64,000 nucleotides of DNA from Flagellimonas sp. S3867. GTDB taxonomy: Bacteria > Bacteroidota > Bacteroidia > Flavobacteriales > Flavobacteriaceae. Below, one piece after another: positions 53,003 to 63,289 of this stretch. Location: the NCBI RefSeq assembly GCF_014698935.1, contig NZ_JACVMN010000002.1, positions 62,001-126,000 of the forward strand, given 5' to 3'. Both the position numbers and the translations under genes were made by a program. Below the pieces are notes generated by a model. It saw only the letters and a list, made by a program, of their open reading frames with translations, was not told the origin of the DNA and ran no database searches. Numbering within the stretch: position 1 is the first letter of the stretch; each line of letters begins with the position of its first letter.

Positions 53003-54274
53003 ATGGAAGGTGTTCAATCCATAAAACAACGATTTGAACTCATTGGAAACGATGTAAAGTTGAATCGTGCTTTAGAAAAAGCAATTCAAGTTGCCCCGAC
53101 CGATATTTCGGTTTTGGTTACTGGCGAAAGTGGTGTAGGTAAGGAAGCCATTCCAAAAATCATACATTCCCTTTCGCATCGCAAGCACGCCAAATATATT
53201 GCGGTAAACTGCGGAGCTATTCCAGAAGGTACCATCGACAGTGAACTTTTTGGACACGAAAAGGGTGCCTTTACCGGCGCTACCCAAACACGAAGTGGCT
53301 ATTTTGAAGTAGCCGACGGAGGAACTATTTTTTTGGATGAGGTCGGCGAACTTCCATTGACCACGCAGGTACGTTTACTAAGGGTTTTGGAGAATGGCGA
53401 ATTCTTGAAAGTAGGTTCGTCACAAGTGCAAAAAACCGATGTACGTATTGTGGCTGCAACAAATATTAATATGTTTGAGGCCATCAAAAAAGAAAAGTTC
53501 CGTGAAGATCTTTATTATCGATTAAGCACGGTAGAAATCCACATTCCACCATTACGGGAGCGTCGAGAAGATATTCATTTGTTGTTTCGAAAATTTGCTT
53601 CGGATTTTGGACAGAAATATAAAATGCCCACCATTCGTTTGGACGAGCCGGCCATTCAGATACTTCAAAAATACAGATGGCCCGGAAACATCAGACAACT
53701 GCGAAACATTGCTGAACAGATTTCCGTTTTGGAAGAAAACAGGATTGTAACAGCAGCAACATTACATGGGTATCTGCCCAATGCAGGCAACACAAATTTG
53801 CCTGCTGTAGTAGAACAAAGCAAGAAAGAAGGTGATTTCAGCAACGAAAGGGAAATTCTTTACAAGGTACTTTTTGACATGAAGGGTGATCTTCATGATT
53901 TGAAAAAACTCACTTTGGAATTACTGAAAAACAATGATTCGGAAAAAGTCCAAGAAGAGAATCAAACCTTGATCCAGAAAATCTATGGTGACAAGGAAGA
54001 AGAAGTTGCACAACAAGAAGATAACGTAGCAGAAATTTTACACCTTCCAGAGCCGGTTGCAGAACCGACTACCACGGTTGTGCAAACCCAAGAAGATAGG
54101 TATCATTTCGCGGAGGAAATTGAAGAAGAAGAAACTTTATCTTTACAGGAAAAAGAAATAGAACTGATAAAAAAGTCGCTGGAACGCAATCGGGGAAAAC
54201 GAAAAGCAGCAGCTTCCGAACTAGGGATTTCAGAACGCACGCTCTATAGAAAAATAAAACAATACGACCTTTGA
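53003..54274 (+). CDS. Sigma-54-dependent transcriptional activator without receiver domain
   Basis: From ATG 53003 (MEGVQSIKQRFELIG) the protein is 423 residues. It starts directly with the AAA+ central domain: Walker A GESGVGKE, the sigma-54-contact loop GAFTGA, and Walker B with TIFLDEVGELP. The R-finger region is in REDLYYRLSTVEIHIPPLRE. The C-terminus is a Fis-type HTH (RGKRKAAASELGISERTLYR). A poorly conserved, acidic linker lies between (about 300-400). There is no N-terminal receiver, GAF or PAS domain, so activity must be set by abundance or by partners. It is two bases after miaB. Its targets are unknown; rpoN is not in the window. Confidence 0.93.
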   Translation: MEGVQSIKQRFELIGNDVKLNRALEKAIQVAPTDISVLVTGESGVGKEAIPKIIHSLSHRKHAKYIAVNCGAIPEGTIDSELFGHEKGAFTGATQTRSGYFEVADGGTIFLDEVGELPLTTQVRLLRVLENGEFLKVGSSQVQKTDVRIVAATNINMFEAIKKEKFREDLYYRLSTVEIHIPPLRERREDIHLLFRKFASDFGQKYKMPTIRLDEPAIQILQKYRWPGNIRQLRNIAEQISVLEENRIVTAATLHGYLPNAGNTNLPAVVEQSKKEGDFSNEREILYKVLFDMKGDLHDLKKLTLELLKNNDSEKVQEENQTLIQKIYGDKEEEVAQQEDNVAEILHLPEPVAEPTTTVVQTQEDRYHFAEEIEEEETLSLQEKEIELIKKSLERNRGKRKAAASELGISERTLYRKIKQYDL

Positions 54275-54279
54275 AATAC

Positions 54280-54798
54280 ATGAAGCATCATAGTATAAAA
54301 ATCATGTTGTTAAGCTTTGTCTTAACTTTCTATAATTGCGGTATTTACAATTTTTCCGGAGCCGATATTGGAACTGCGGAGAGCTTTCAAGTAAATTTCT
54401 TTCAAAACTATGCCGATCAAAACCCCGGGTCCACAATGCAACCAGGACTGGATCGAGATTTTACTTTAGCACTACAGGATTTAATCAATAATTTGACAAG
54501 TCTTTCCCTTACCGGAAGTAACGGTGATTTGCTTTATGAAGGTGAAATTGTGGAGTACAAGGTCACACCGATGACTGCCACCGCCGACCAACGTACAGCT
54601 CAAAACCGGTTGACTATGAGCGTAAATGTTCGGTTTTTCAACAAAACCAAAGAAGAAGTAGATTTTGAACGTAGGTTCTCCTTCTTTTTCGATTTTGATG
54701 CCGCTGCATCATTGACATCAGTTCAGGCGCAAGCTCATGAAGTAATATTTGAACGATTGACACAAGATATTTTTAACGCCTCTTTGGGCAATTGGTAA
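54280..54798 (+). CDS. lptE: LPS-assembly lipoprotein LptE
   Basis: LptE plugs the LptD translocon that inserts lipopolysaccharide into the outer membrane. From ATG 54280 it is 172 residues. A TTG nine bases earlier overlaps the previous stop and is less likely. The lipobox cysteine is in LTFYNCGIYNFSG near 21. The GIYNFSGADIGTAESFQVNF opening and the FERRFSFFFDFDA strand near the end are typical of the Bacteroidota form. It is the third gene of the cluster, and the next gene follows two bases after the stop. Confidence 0.9.
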   Translation: MKHHSIKIMLLSFVLTFYNCGIYNFSGADIGTAESFQVNFFQNYADQNPGSTMQPGLDRDFTLALQDLINNLTSLSLTGSNGDLLYEGEIVEYKVTPMTATADQRTAQNRLTMSVNVRFFNKTKEEVDFERRFSFFFDFDAAASLTSVQAQAHEVIFERLTQDIFNASLGNW

Positions 54799-54800
54799 AC

Positions 54801-55682
54801 ATGAACGTATCCGATTTTATACAAATTCTTCAAAAATCAAATACCATCCTCTCCCCTAAACAAACAAGGGAACTGGAAGGTATTATTGAGGAATATCCCT
54901 ATTTTCAAGCTGCACGTGCGCTGCACCTAAAGGGATTGAAAAATCTGGATAGTTACAAATACAACAATGCCCTAAAAGTTACAGCGGCCCACACATCGGA
55001 CCGGGACGTACTATTCGATTTTATTACTTCACAAGAATTCGTTCAGAACAATATTGCAGATACTATTGCCGGCAGGGTTCCAAAACTTCAGGACAAAAAA
55101 GCTGTTTCCGAAGAGATAATTCCCAATCCAGAAACGGAAACCATTTTGGGTGAATCTGAAGAAGCACTTCCCCAAAATGTTCAAGATGCAGAACAGATAT
55201 TGAATCCTGAATTGTTCGAATCCAAAAAGTCAAGTGAAGAAGTTCCGGTAGAGGAAGAACAAACTCCCTCCGAAATTGATTTGGAAATGGGCAAACCCAT
55301 TCCATTTACAAAAAGTGAAAAACACTCCTTTACTGAATGGCTGAAACTTGCATCCAACAATCCAGAAGAAAATGAAGGTTTAGCTTCAAAAAAAGAATTG
55401 GAAAAAAAGCAAAAATTCGATTTGCTTGACAAGTTTATCGAGAGCAGACCCAAGATTGTGCCCAAGGAAGATTCCAAATCAAAAGTCAACATAAAGGAGT
55501 CTGTGAAAATGGACAAAAATGAGTTGATGACCGAGACTTTGGCCAAGGTTTATTTGGAACAAAAAAAGTTCAAAAAAGCCGTCCAGGCTTTTAAAATATT
55601 GAGTTTGAAATATCCGGAAAAAAGTGGTTTCTTTGCAGATCAAATTCGAGCGGTTAAGAAGCTGCAGAAAGAAAAAGAATAA
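54801..55682 (+). CDS. Conserved flavobacterial protein between lptE and secG, function unknown
   Basis: From ATG 54801 (MNVSDFIQILQKSNTILS) the protein has 293 residues; the longer frame would use a TTG. It has no signal peptide or membrane segment. The N-terminal 90 residues are helical (RELEGIIEEYPYFQAARALH). The middle is acidic and low in complexity. The C-terminal 45 residues look like one TPR-type helix pair (MTETLAKVYLEQKKFKKAVQ, then AFKILSLKYPEKSGFFADQI). The gene stays in this position in many related genomes, between LPS assembly and Sec secretion genes, which suggests an envelope-linked scaffold role. I do not recognise a named family. Confidence 0.85.
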   Translation: MNVSDFIQILQKSNTILSPKQTRELEGIIEEYPYFQAARALHLKGLKNLDSYKYNNALKVTAAHTSDRDVLFDFITSQEFVQNNIADTIAGRVPKLQDKKAVSEEIIPNPETETILGESEEALPQNVQDAEQILNPELFESKKSSEEVPVEEEQTPSEIDLEMGKPIPFTKSEKHSFTEWLKLASNNPEENEGLASKKELEKKQKFDLLDKFIESRPKIVPKEDSKSKVNIKESVKMDKNELMTETLAKVYLEQKKFKKAVQAFKILSLKYPEKSGFFADQIRAVKKLQKEKE

Positions 55683-55691
55683 GATAGAAAA

Positions 55692-56051
55692 ATGAGCACG
55701 TTTACAATTTTTTTGATATTGATCATCATAGTGTGCCTTTTGTTGGTTTTGGTAATCATGGTCCAAAATCCAAAAGGAGGTGGATTGTCTTCTTCATTTG
55801 GTGGAAGTGGAAACCAAGTTGTGGGAGGTGTGAAAAAAACCGGAGACTTTTTAGATAAAAGTACTTGGACCCTTGCTGCTTTATTAATTGTTCTGATCTT
55901 GCTTTCCAATGTTTCCCTAAAAGGAAGTTATAGTCAGGCAGATTCTAAGCTATTGCAAGGAGATGATATTGAAACTACGGTACCAGAAACCGTTCCGGAA
56001 GAAGTTCCCGAGCAGGTGCCCACCGCAAATCCGACTGACACCATTAATTAA
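55692..56051 (+). CDS. secG: Preprotein translocase subunit SecG
   Basis: SecG is a small subunit of the SecYEG channel in the inner membrane. The 119-residue protein has two transmembrane helices at about 2-22 (STFTIFLILIIIVCLLLVLV) and 56-74 (LAALLIVLILLSNVSLKGS). The conserved VQNPKGGGLSSSFGGSGNQV lies between them. An acidic Pro/Val/Glu-rich tail follows (TTVPETVPEEVPEQVPTANP) that E. coli SecG lacks but is common in this phylum. It is nine bases after the preceding gene. Confidence 0.95.
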   Translation: MSTFTIFLILIIIVCLLLVLVIMVQNPKGGGLSSSFGGSGNQVVGGVKKTGDFLDKSTWTLAALLIVLILLSNVSLKGSYSQADSKLLQGDDIETTVPETVPEEVPEQVPTANPTDTIN

Positions 56052-56075
56052 AAATTAATGACAGAATAAATACAT

Positions 56076-56109
56076 AATGCCAGCTTGAATGACAAGCTGG
56101 CATTTTTGT
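56076..56109 (+). terminator. Terminator of the miaB-secG cluster
   Basis: AATGCCAGCTTG and CAAGCTGGCATT pair perfectly over twelve bases around a five-base loop, followed by a T-tract (TTTTTG). It separates the cluster from groES-groEL. Confidence 0.8.
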
Positions 56110-56197
56110 TTTAAAATCCTGTCAGTTTTCAAGTAATGGCATAATTTCTGCCCAAAGTTTCGAGAATTTTTAAAACAAATACCTAAAGATTAATAAT

Positions 56198-58140
<1,943 letters not shown>

Positions 58141-58161
58141 TTCCGATAACATAATATTTAG

Positions 58162-58195
58162 AAAAGGCCCGTGAAGTTTCACGGGCCTTTTTTGT
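58162..58195 (+). terminator. Terminator of groESL
   Basis: AAAAGGCCCGTGAA and TTCACGGGCCTTTT pair perfectly over 14 bases with a two-base loop and a T-run after. It is the strongest dyad in this part of the window. Confidence 0.82.
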
Positions 58196-58283
58196 TACCC
58201 TTCCTCCAATATTCTTGTTCTCTCCAAATTCGTTGTTTGTACTTTCCCAAATGTCCTCTGTCTAATAGTTTCTGAAGAGCCAT
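58179..58283 (-). CDS. Possible 34-residue basic peptide, antisense after groEL
   Basis: The minus-strand frame from ATG 58283 to TGA 58179 codes for 34 residues starting MALQKLLDRGHLGKYKQRIW and then rich in Arg, Lys, Glu and Trp. The residue pattern (helix-like, strongly basic, two Trp) is more protein-like than expected of chance in a short spacer. The frame ends within the groEL terminator dyad. I do not recognise it. Confidence 0.35.
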   Translation of the reverse strand: MALQKLLDRGHLGKYKQRIWREQEYWRKGNKKGP

Positions 58284-58322
58284 TTTTATTGATTAATTTT
58301 TATGGTCGATAATTTCTTTCCT

Positions 58323-59519
58323 ATGAAGTACACAAAGTTCTATACCCTGCTTTTCGTTCTGGTTTTGTTCGCCTCATTTAGCAACAATTCAGAAGAACAA
58401 AAACCACCTGAATTTACCGTAATGGCCTATTATGTTCCCGAAAGCGATTATAAACCCGAACAATTGCCACTGGAACAGTTGACCCACATAATTTTTTCCT
58501 TCACCAAGGTAATAGATGGTGAGATGAAGTTTAAAAACGAAAAAACAGGTGAAAAGCTACGTCAACTAGTTGCCCAGAGAAAAAACCATCCTCATTTAAA
58601 AGTGATGATTGCCTGTGGTGGATGGGGAGCCGACGGTTTCTCCGATATGTCGCATACCGAAGAGAATCGAAAGAAATTTGTGCAAAGCGTGATAGAATTC
58701 AACAAAAAATATGAATTGGACGGAATTGATATCGATTGGGAATACCCAGCCATTCCGGCGGCCGATACGGGTGCAAGACCTGAGGACAAACAAAATTTTA
58801 CACTATTGATGAAGGAATTGCGAGAAGCATTGGACGCCCTAGATCGCAAACAAACGTTGACTTTCGCCTCGGCAGGATGGGAACCTTACTATAAAAACAT
58901 TGAGATTGAAGAGGTCATGAAATATGCCGATTACATGAACGTGATGACCTATGATCAAATCGGTTCCACAGCACCATTTACAGGGCACCATACCGCTCTT
59001 GGATTGATTCAGGAAAAAGACGTTCAAGACACCCCTGCATGGAAATATGTAGAAGAAAGAAGAAAAGCTTCGAAAGAAGACCGAGGTGCATATGAACCCC
59101 AATCTGCTGAAAAAATTGTGGCCTACTGCATAGAAAAAGGGGTGAAAAAAGAACAGATTATAATAGGTGCTGCCTTTTACGGAAGAGCCTGGAAAGGTGT
59201 CCCACCAGAAAATAACGGACTATATCAAATGAATTCAGGAGCACATATTGGCTGGAGCACCTATAAACAGATTCGAGCAGAATTTGAATCGGATAATAAC
59301 TATAAAAGATATTGGGATCCCGTTGCAAAAGCTCCTTATATCTACAATGCCAAAGACAGTATTTTCATAAGTTATGACGATTCTGTTTCGGTACGCCTTA
59401 AAACAGAGTTTGCTATGAAAAAGAAGTTAGGTGGAATAATGTTTTGGCAACTGGGCAACGACACCAAAGAAAAGAACAGCCTCTTAAAATCTATTTACGA
59501 CGCTTCAACTAAAAAATAG
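58323..59519 (+). CDS. Glycoside hydrolase family 18 (chitinase-like), exported
   Basis: This 398-residue protein (from ATG 58323; an earlier ATG at 58302 adds seven residues before the signal) has a signal peptide ending near FASFSN. The GH18 barrel spans the rest. The catalytic DxxDxDxE motif is DGIDIDWEYP at about 142-151, with the acid/base glutamate present, so the enzyme should be active. SxGG is CGGWGADGF near 104. MTYDQIGSTAPFTGHHTALG is the conserved Met-Tyr-Asp (MTYD) region. GH18 enzymes cleave chitin, peptidoglycan-like glycans or the core of N-glycans (endo-beta-N-acetylglucosaminidases). It heads a three-gene cluster with DUF4838 and a fucosidase, which fits N-glycan or fucosylated-glycan breakdown. 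Confidence 0.92.
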   Translation: MKYTKFYTLLFVLVLFASFSNNSEEQKPPEFTVMAYYVPESDYKPEQLPLEQLTHIIFSFTKVIDGEMKFKNEKTGEKLRQLVAQRKNHPHLKVMIACGGWGADGFSDMSHTEENRKKFVQSVIEFNKKYELDGIDIDWEYPAIPAADTGARPEDKQNFTLLMKELREALDALDRKQTLTFASAGWEPYYKNIEIEEVMKYADYMNVMTYDQIGSTAPFTGHHTALGLIQEKDVQDTPAWKYVEERRKASKEDRGAYEPQSAEKIVAYCIEKGVKKEQIIIGAAFYGRAWKGVPPENNGLYQMNSGAHIGWSTYKQIRAEFESDNNYKRYWDPVAKAPYIYNAKDSIFISYDDSVSVRLKTEFAMKKKLGGIMFWQLGNDTKEKNSLLKSIYDASTKK

Positions 59520-59536
59520 CCAACCAAACTACCATT

Positions 59537-61768
59537 ATGAAAAAGCAAATCCCATTGATTGTATTCCTTTTTGGACTTTGCATGGTTTCCTGTTCGGATA
59601 ACGGATTGACCCTTGCCCAAAATGGAAAATCGAATTACGAAATTGTTATTCCAGCCAATGCAAGTGAGCAGGGCAACAAATCAGCACAAAATCTGCAGCA
59701 CTACCTTCAAAAAATGAGCGGTGCTGAATTGGATGTCGTTGGTGAGGACAAGCAAAATATAAAAAAGGGGAAGATATATGTTGGCAATCTTGGAACAGAA
59801 AACCTTTTACCCCATGAAATAAGGATAAAAACGGAAAATAATGATCTATTCATTTATGGAGGTTCAGATGCTGCGACCCAAAATGCCGTATATGAGTTTC
59901 TTGAAACTTATTTGGACTGTAAGTGGTACGCTCCAGGCGCAGAATCCATTCCATTTTTAAAAACGGTCGCAATAGATGATATAGATCACAGCTACATTCC
60001 TGAAATCACTACAAGAACTGTCCATTCTCGACTTTTCTATGAAAACCATGAGTTTGCAGACCAGCAAAAGGTTACCTACGAGGCTTTTCCATATTATGTG
60101 CCTGGTGCAAGGGTACATACATTCCATAGATTTATGCCGGAAGAGACTTTTTACAAGGCAAATCCCGAATATTATGCTCTCCGGGATGGCAAAAGATTGC
60201 CTACACAGCTGTGCCTGACCAATGAAACAGTTCTTGAGATAGTCAAAGATTCCGTGGCAGCCCATTTTAAGAGAAATCCAAATACTTCTGTAATTTCTGT
60301 TAGTCAAGACGATAACCAACAACATTGTCAGTGCGATAATTGCAGTAAAATTGACACAGAAGAGGACAGTCCAGCCGGCACAATGATTCATTTTGTCAAC
60401 AATGTGGCCAACGCGTTTCCAGAGAAAACCATTTCTACTTTGGCTTATCAGTATACCCGTAAACCGCCAAAAGTACGTCCAGCTTCAAATGTTCTGATTA
60501 CCCTTTGCTCAATAGAATGCGATAGAAGTGCTCCAATCGCGGAAAAATGCAAAGACTTTGCTGATGATTTAGTTGGATGGGGAAAACTTACGGACAATAT
60601 TCGAATTTGGGACTACACCACACAGTTCACCAACTTCCTATCTCCATTTCCAAATATCCAAACGTTACAACCAAATATTCATTTATTTAGGGACAACAAC
60701 GCCAAATGGATTTTTGAACAGCATAGCAATAATCCGAGCGAACTTTTTGAGCTTCGGTCGTACATTACTGCCAAATTGCTTTGGAATCCGGATTTGGATT
60801 TTGATGCTTTACTAACCGAATTTACAACAGGCTATTATCATGAAGCCGGTCCTTTCATTAAACAATATGTCGATTTAATTCATTCCAAAATCAAGGAAGA
60901 TCCAGATTTCTTTCTCTTTTTATATGGAGATCCCTCAGAAGCATTTTCATCTTATTTGAATCCAGATTTGTTGGAAGAATATTCAAAATTGTTCAATCAA
61001 GCTGAGAAAGCCGTTGCAAATAAGCCTGATGTTTTGGAAAGGGTAGGAATGGCGCGTTTGGGTGTCGATTATGCCGTTTTGGAAGCCTGCAGAAAGAACC
61101 TTACCGAGAACTTTAGCCTAATGACCGTGGATGCTAATTCCAAACAATCCATTAATCCGATGGTGGCTTCGCTACTGGATAATTTCATTAATACAGCACG
61201 AAAAAACAATATCACCCTTATGAACGAAATGGGCTTTACCATAAATGAATATGCTTCAAACTATATGTCTGCCTTAAAAATCGCCCAAAAACCAAACAAG
61301 GCCAAGGGGAAGAAAGTTGTCAGTTTGACAAAACCGAAAAAATATGCCAATGAAGACCCAATGGTCCTAACTGATAGTGCGCTAGGTGGAAGTAGTTTTT
61401 ATGCAAACTGGTTGGGATATGAAGGCAATGATATGGAGGTTGTTATTGATCTTGGTGAAACACAAAATATTAGCAGCATTTCAATGGCATTCTTGCAGGT
61501 GACCAATCATGTGGTATTTTTTCCTTCCTCCGTTGCCTATTATGGCTCAACGGATAATGTCAATTTCACCAAATTGGGGAATCTAAAAAATCCATCCCCC
61601 TTGAACAAAAAGAGCAAAGTAAATGACATACATTACTTTGATCTAAAATTTGAACCAACCGATGTCAACTACATTAAAGTGATGGCCAAAAATACGGAAA
61701 CTCCTTATTGGCATCATGCCGCAGGGTTACCGTCGTGGGTTTTTGCCGATGAAATCATAATCAATTAA
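59537..61768 (+). CDS. DUF4838 glycoside-hydrolase-like lipoprotein with C-terminal F5/8-type domain
   Basis: This 743-residue lipoprotein has its lipobox at about 16-19 (CMVSC). An N-terminal alpha/beta domain, about 35-145 (SAQNLQHYLQKMSGAELDVV, AVYEFLETYLDCKWYAPGAE), resembles those before GH20 and GH67 catalytic barrels. Next is the DUF4838 barrel with SVSQDDNQQHCQCDNCSK, a cysteine-rich family motif, at about 254-271. The last 140 residues form a discoidin-like beta sandwich (MEVVIDLGETQNISSISMAF) likely to bind sugar. It is 17 bases after the GH18 gene and 7 bases before the fucosidase. It is probably an N-acetylhexosaminidase-like or uronidase-like enzyme; the activity of DUF4838 is not defined. 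Confidence 0.88.
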   Translation: MKKQIPLIVFLFGLCMVSCSDNGLTLAQNGKSNYEIVIPANASEQGNKSAQNLQHYLQKMSGAELDVVGEDKQNIKKGKIYVGNLGTENLLPHEIRIKTENNDLFIYGGSDAATQNAVYEFLETYLDCKWYAPGAESIPFLKTVAIDDIDHSYIPEITTRTVHSRLFYENHEFADQQKVTYEAFPYYVPGARVHTFHRFMPEETFYKANPEYYALRDGKRLPTQLCLTNETVLEIVKDSVAAHFKRNPNTSVISVSQDDNQQHCQCDNCSKIDTEEDSPAGTMIHFVNNVANAFPEKTISTLAYQYTRKPPKVRPASNVLITLCSIECDRSAPIAEKCKDFADDLVGWGKLTDNIRIWDYTTQFTNFLSPFPNIQTLQPNIHLFRDNNAKWIFEQHSNNPSELFELRSYITAKLLWNPDLDFDALLTEFTTGYYHEAGPFIKQYVDLIHSKIKEDPDFFLFLYGDPSEAFSSYLNPDLLEEYSKLFNQAEKAVANKPDVLERVGMARLGVDYAVLEACRKNLTENFSLMTVDANSKQSINPMVASLLDNFINTARKNNITLMNEMGFTINEYASNYMSALKIAQKPNKAKGKKVVSLTKPKKYANEDPMVLTDSALGGSSFYANWLGYEGNDMEVVIDLGETQNISSISMAFLQVTNHVVFFPSSVAYYGSTDNVNFTKLGNLKNPSPLNKKSKVNDIHYFDLKFEPTDVNYIKVMAKNTETPYWHHAAGLPSWVFADEIIIN

Positions 61769-61775
61769 AATAAGA

Positions 61776-63260
61776 ATGAAAATACGCGTACCATTTGTTG
61801 CGGCACTATTGATCTGTACAATATTTACGGCCAAAAGTGGATTGTCGCAAGCAGTTTACGAAGATGAACGTTATGTTCCTGAAACTGACCCCTTGGTCTT
61901 GAAGAAGTTAGATGAATGGCAAAATCTCAAATTTGGGTTATTAATGCACTGGGGAGCTTATAGCCAGTGGGGTATTGTTGAGTCATGGTCCATATGTCCC
62001 GAAGAATATGGTTGGTGCGAACGAAAAAAGGGTTCAAACCCCGATAATTATTTTGCCTATAAGAAAGAATATGAAAATCTTAGAAAAACCTTCAATCCGG
62101 TTAAGTTTGACCCAAATAAATGGGCCAAGGCAGCCAAAAATGCTGGTATGAAATATGTGGTTTTCACTACCAAGCACCATGATGGTTTTTCAATGTTCGA
62201 TTCTAAGTACACAGATTACAAAATTACAGATTCGAAAACTCCTTTTTCTACCCATCCAAAGGCAAATATCACCAAAGAAATTTTTGCCTCGTTCAGGGAG
62301 CAAGGTTTATGGGCCGGCGCTTATTTTTCAAAACCTGATTGGCATATGCCCTCCTATTGGGACCCATACTATCCACCACGTGATAGGAATGTAAACTATG
62401 AACCTGAGGCAAATCCAGAAAAGTGGCAGGAATATGTAGATTTCACACACAATCAAATATTGGAATTGCTTACGGATTATGGCAATGTAGATATCCTTTG
62501 GTTAGATGGTGGATGGGTAGCCAAAAAGCCCAACTCGGCCATTAGTAGTTGGTATGACCGCCAACTTAAAAATAATGAATCTGGTTATTTGAAATATCGA
62601 AATATCAATCAAGATATAAAAATGGACGAGTTGGTCAAGAAAGCAAGGGTAAAACAACCTGGTTTGATTGTGGTTGACCGTGCTGTTCACGGGAAAAATC
62701 AAAATTATTTGACTCCTGAAAACAGAGTTCCCGAAAAACCTCTACCCTATCCTTGGGAATCCTGTATTATTGCCGGCGGAGGTTGGTCTTATACCTTTAA
62801 TGCAGAATACATGTCAGGGCGGGAAGCCATACACACTCTTGTTGACATTGTAGCCAAAGGTGGGAATCTATTGTTAAATATTGCTCCAAGTCCTGAGGGC
62901 GAATGGGATGAAGGAGCCTACAAATTGCTCGAAGAAATTGGCAAATGGATGGACATAAATAGCGAAGCTATTTACGGTACCCGTGCCATGGCTCCCTACA
63001 AATTTGACAATATTTGTGTTACTTCCAAACCGGATGGAACCGTTTATCTTATCTATTTGGTCGATAAAGGGCAAAATTCACTGCCTTCTGAAATCAACTT
63101 TTCTGGATTTAAAAGTTCCCGAAATGTAAGGGCAAAATTACTAGAGTCAAATACTCGATTAAAATGTAGTACAACCAAAGATGGGTTAACCATCAAAATA
63201 CCTGATAACTTAAAATCCAAGCTTTTAAAAACGAATGCTTTCACCATACAATTGAAATAG
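61776..63260 (+). CDS. Alpha-L-fucosidase, GH29
   Basis: This 494-residue exported enzyme removes alpha-linked fucose from glycans. It has a signal peptide ending near SGLSQA. The GH29 barrel shows LKFGLLMHWGAYSQWGI near 52-68, KYVVFTTKHHDGFSMFDSKY at about 125-144 and the nucleophile aspartate in VDILWLDGGW near 244-253. NLLLNIAPSPEGEWDEGAYK comes after about 360. The C-terminal beta domain is short. The gene is seven bases after the DUF4838 gene and ends the cluster. Together with GH18 it suggests that fucosylated, chitobiose-containing glycans are degraded outside the inner membrane. Confidence 0.95.
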   Translation: MKIRVPFVAALLICTIFTAKSGLSQAVYEDERYVPETDPLVLKKLDEWQNLKFGLLMHWGAYSQWGIVESWSICPEEYGWCERKKGSNPDNYFAYKKEYENLRKTFNPVKFDPNKWAKAAKNAGMKYVVFTTKHHDGFSMFDSKYTDYKITDSKTPFSTHPKANITKEIFASFREQGLWAGAYFSKPDWHMPSYWDPYYPPRDRNVNYEPEANPEKWQEYVDFTHNQILELLTDYGNVDILWLDGGWVAKKPNSAISSWYDRQLKNNESGYLKYRNINQDIKMDELVKKARVKQPGLIVVDRAVHGKNQNYLTPENRVPEKPLPYPWESCIIAGGGWSYTFNAEYMSGREAIHTLVDIVAKGGNLLLNIAPSPEGEWDEGAYKLLEEIGKWMDINSEAIYGTRAMAPYKFDNICVTSKPDGTVYLIYLVDKGQNSLPSEINFSGFKSSRNVRAKLLESNTRLKCSTTKDGLTIKIPDNLKSKLLKTNAFTIQLK

Positions 63261-63289
63261 TGTTCTCCCTATTTCAATAGTTGTTTGTA

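Noticed and set aside
56110..56197. CIRCE (HrcA) operator before groES
   Set aside because: No TTAGCACTC-N9-GAGTGCTAA-like inverted repeat is present in the 88 bases.
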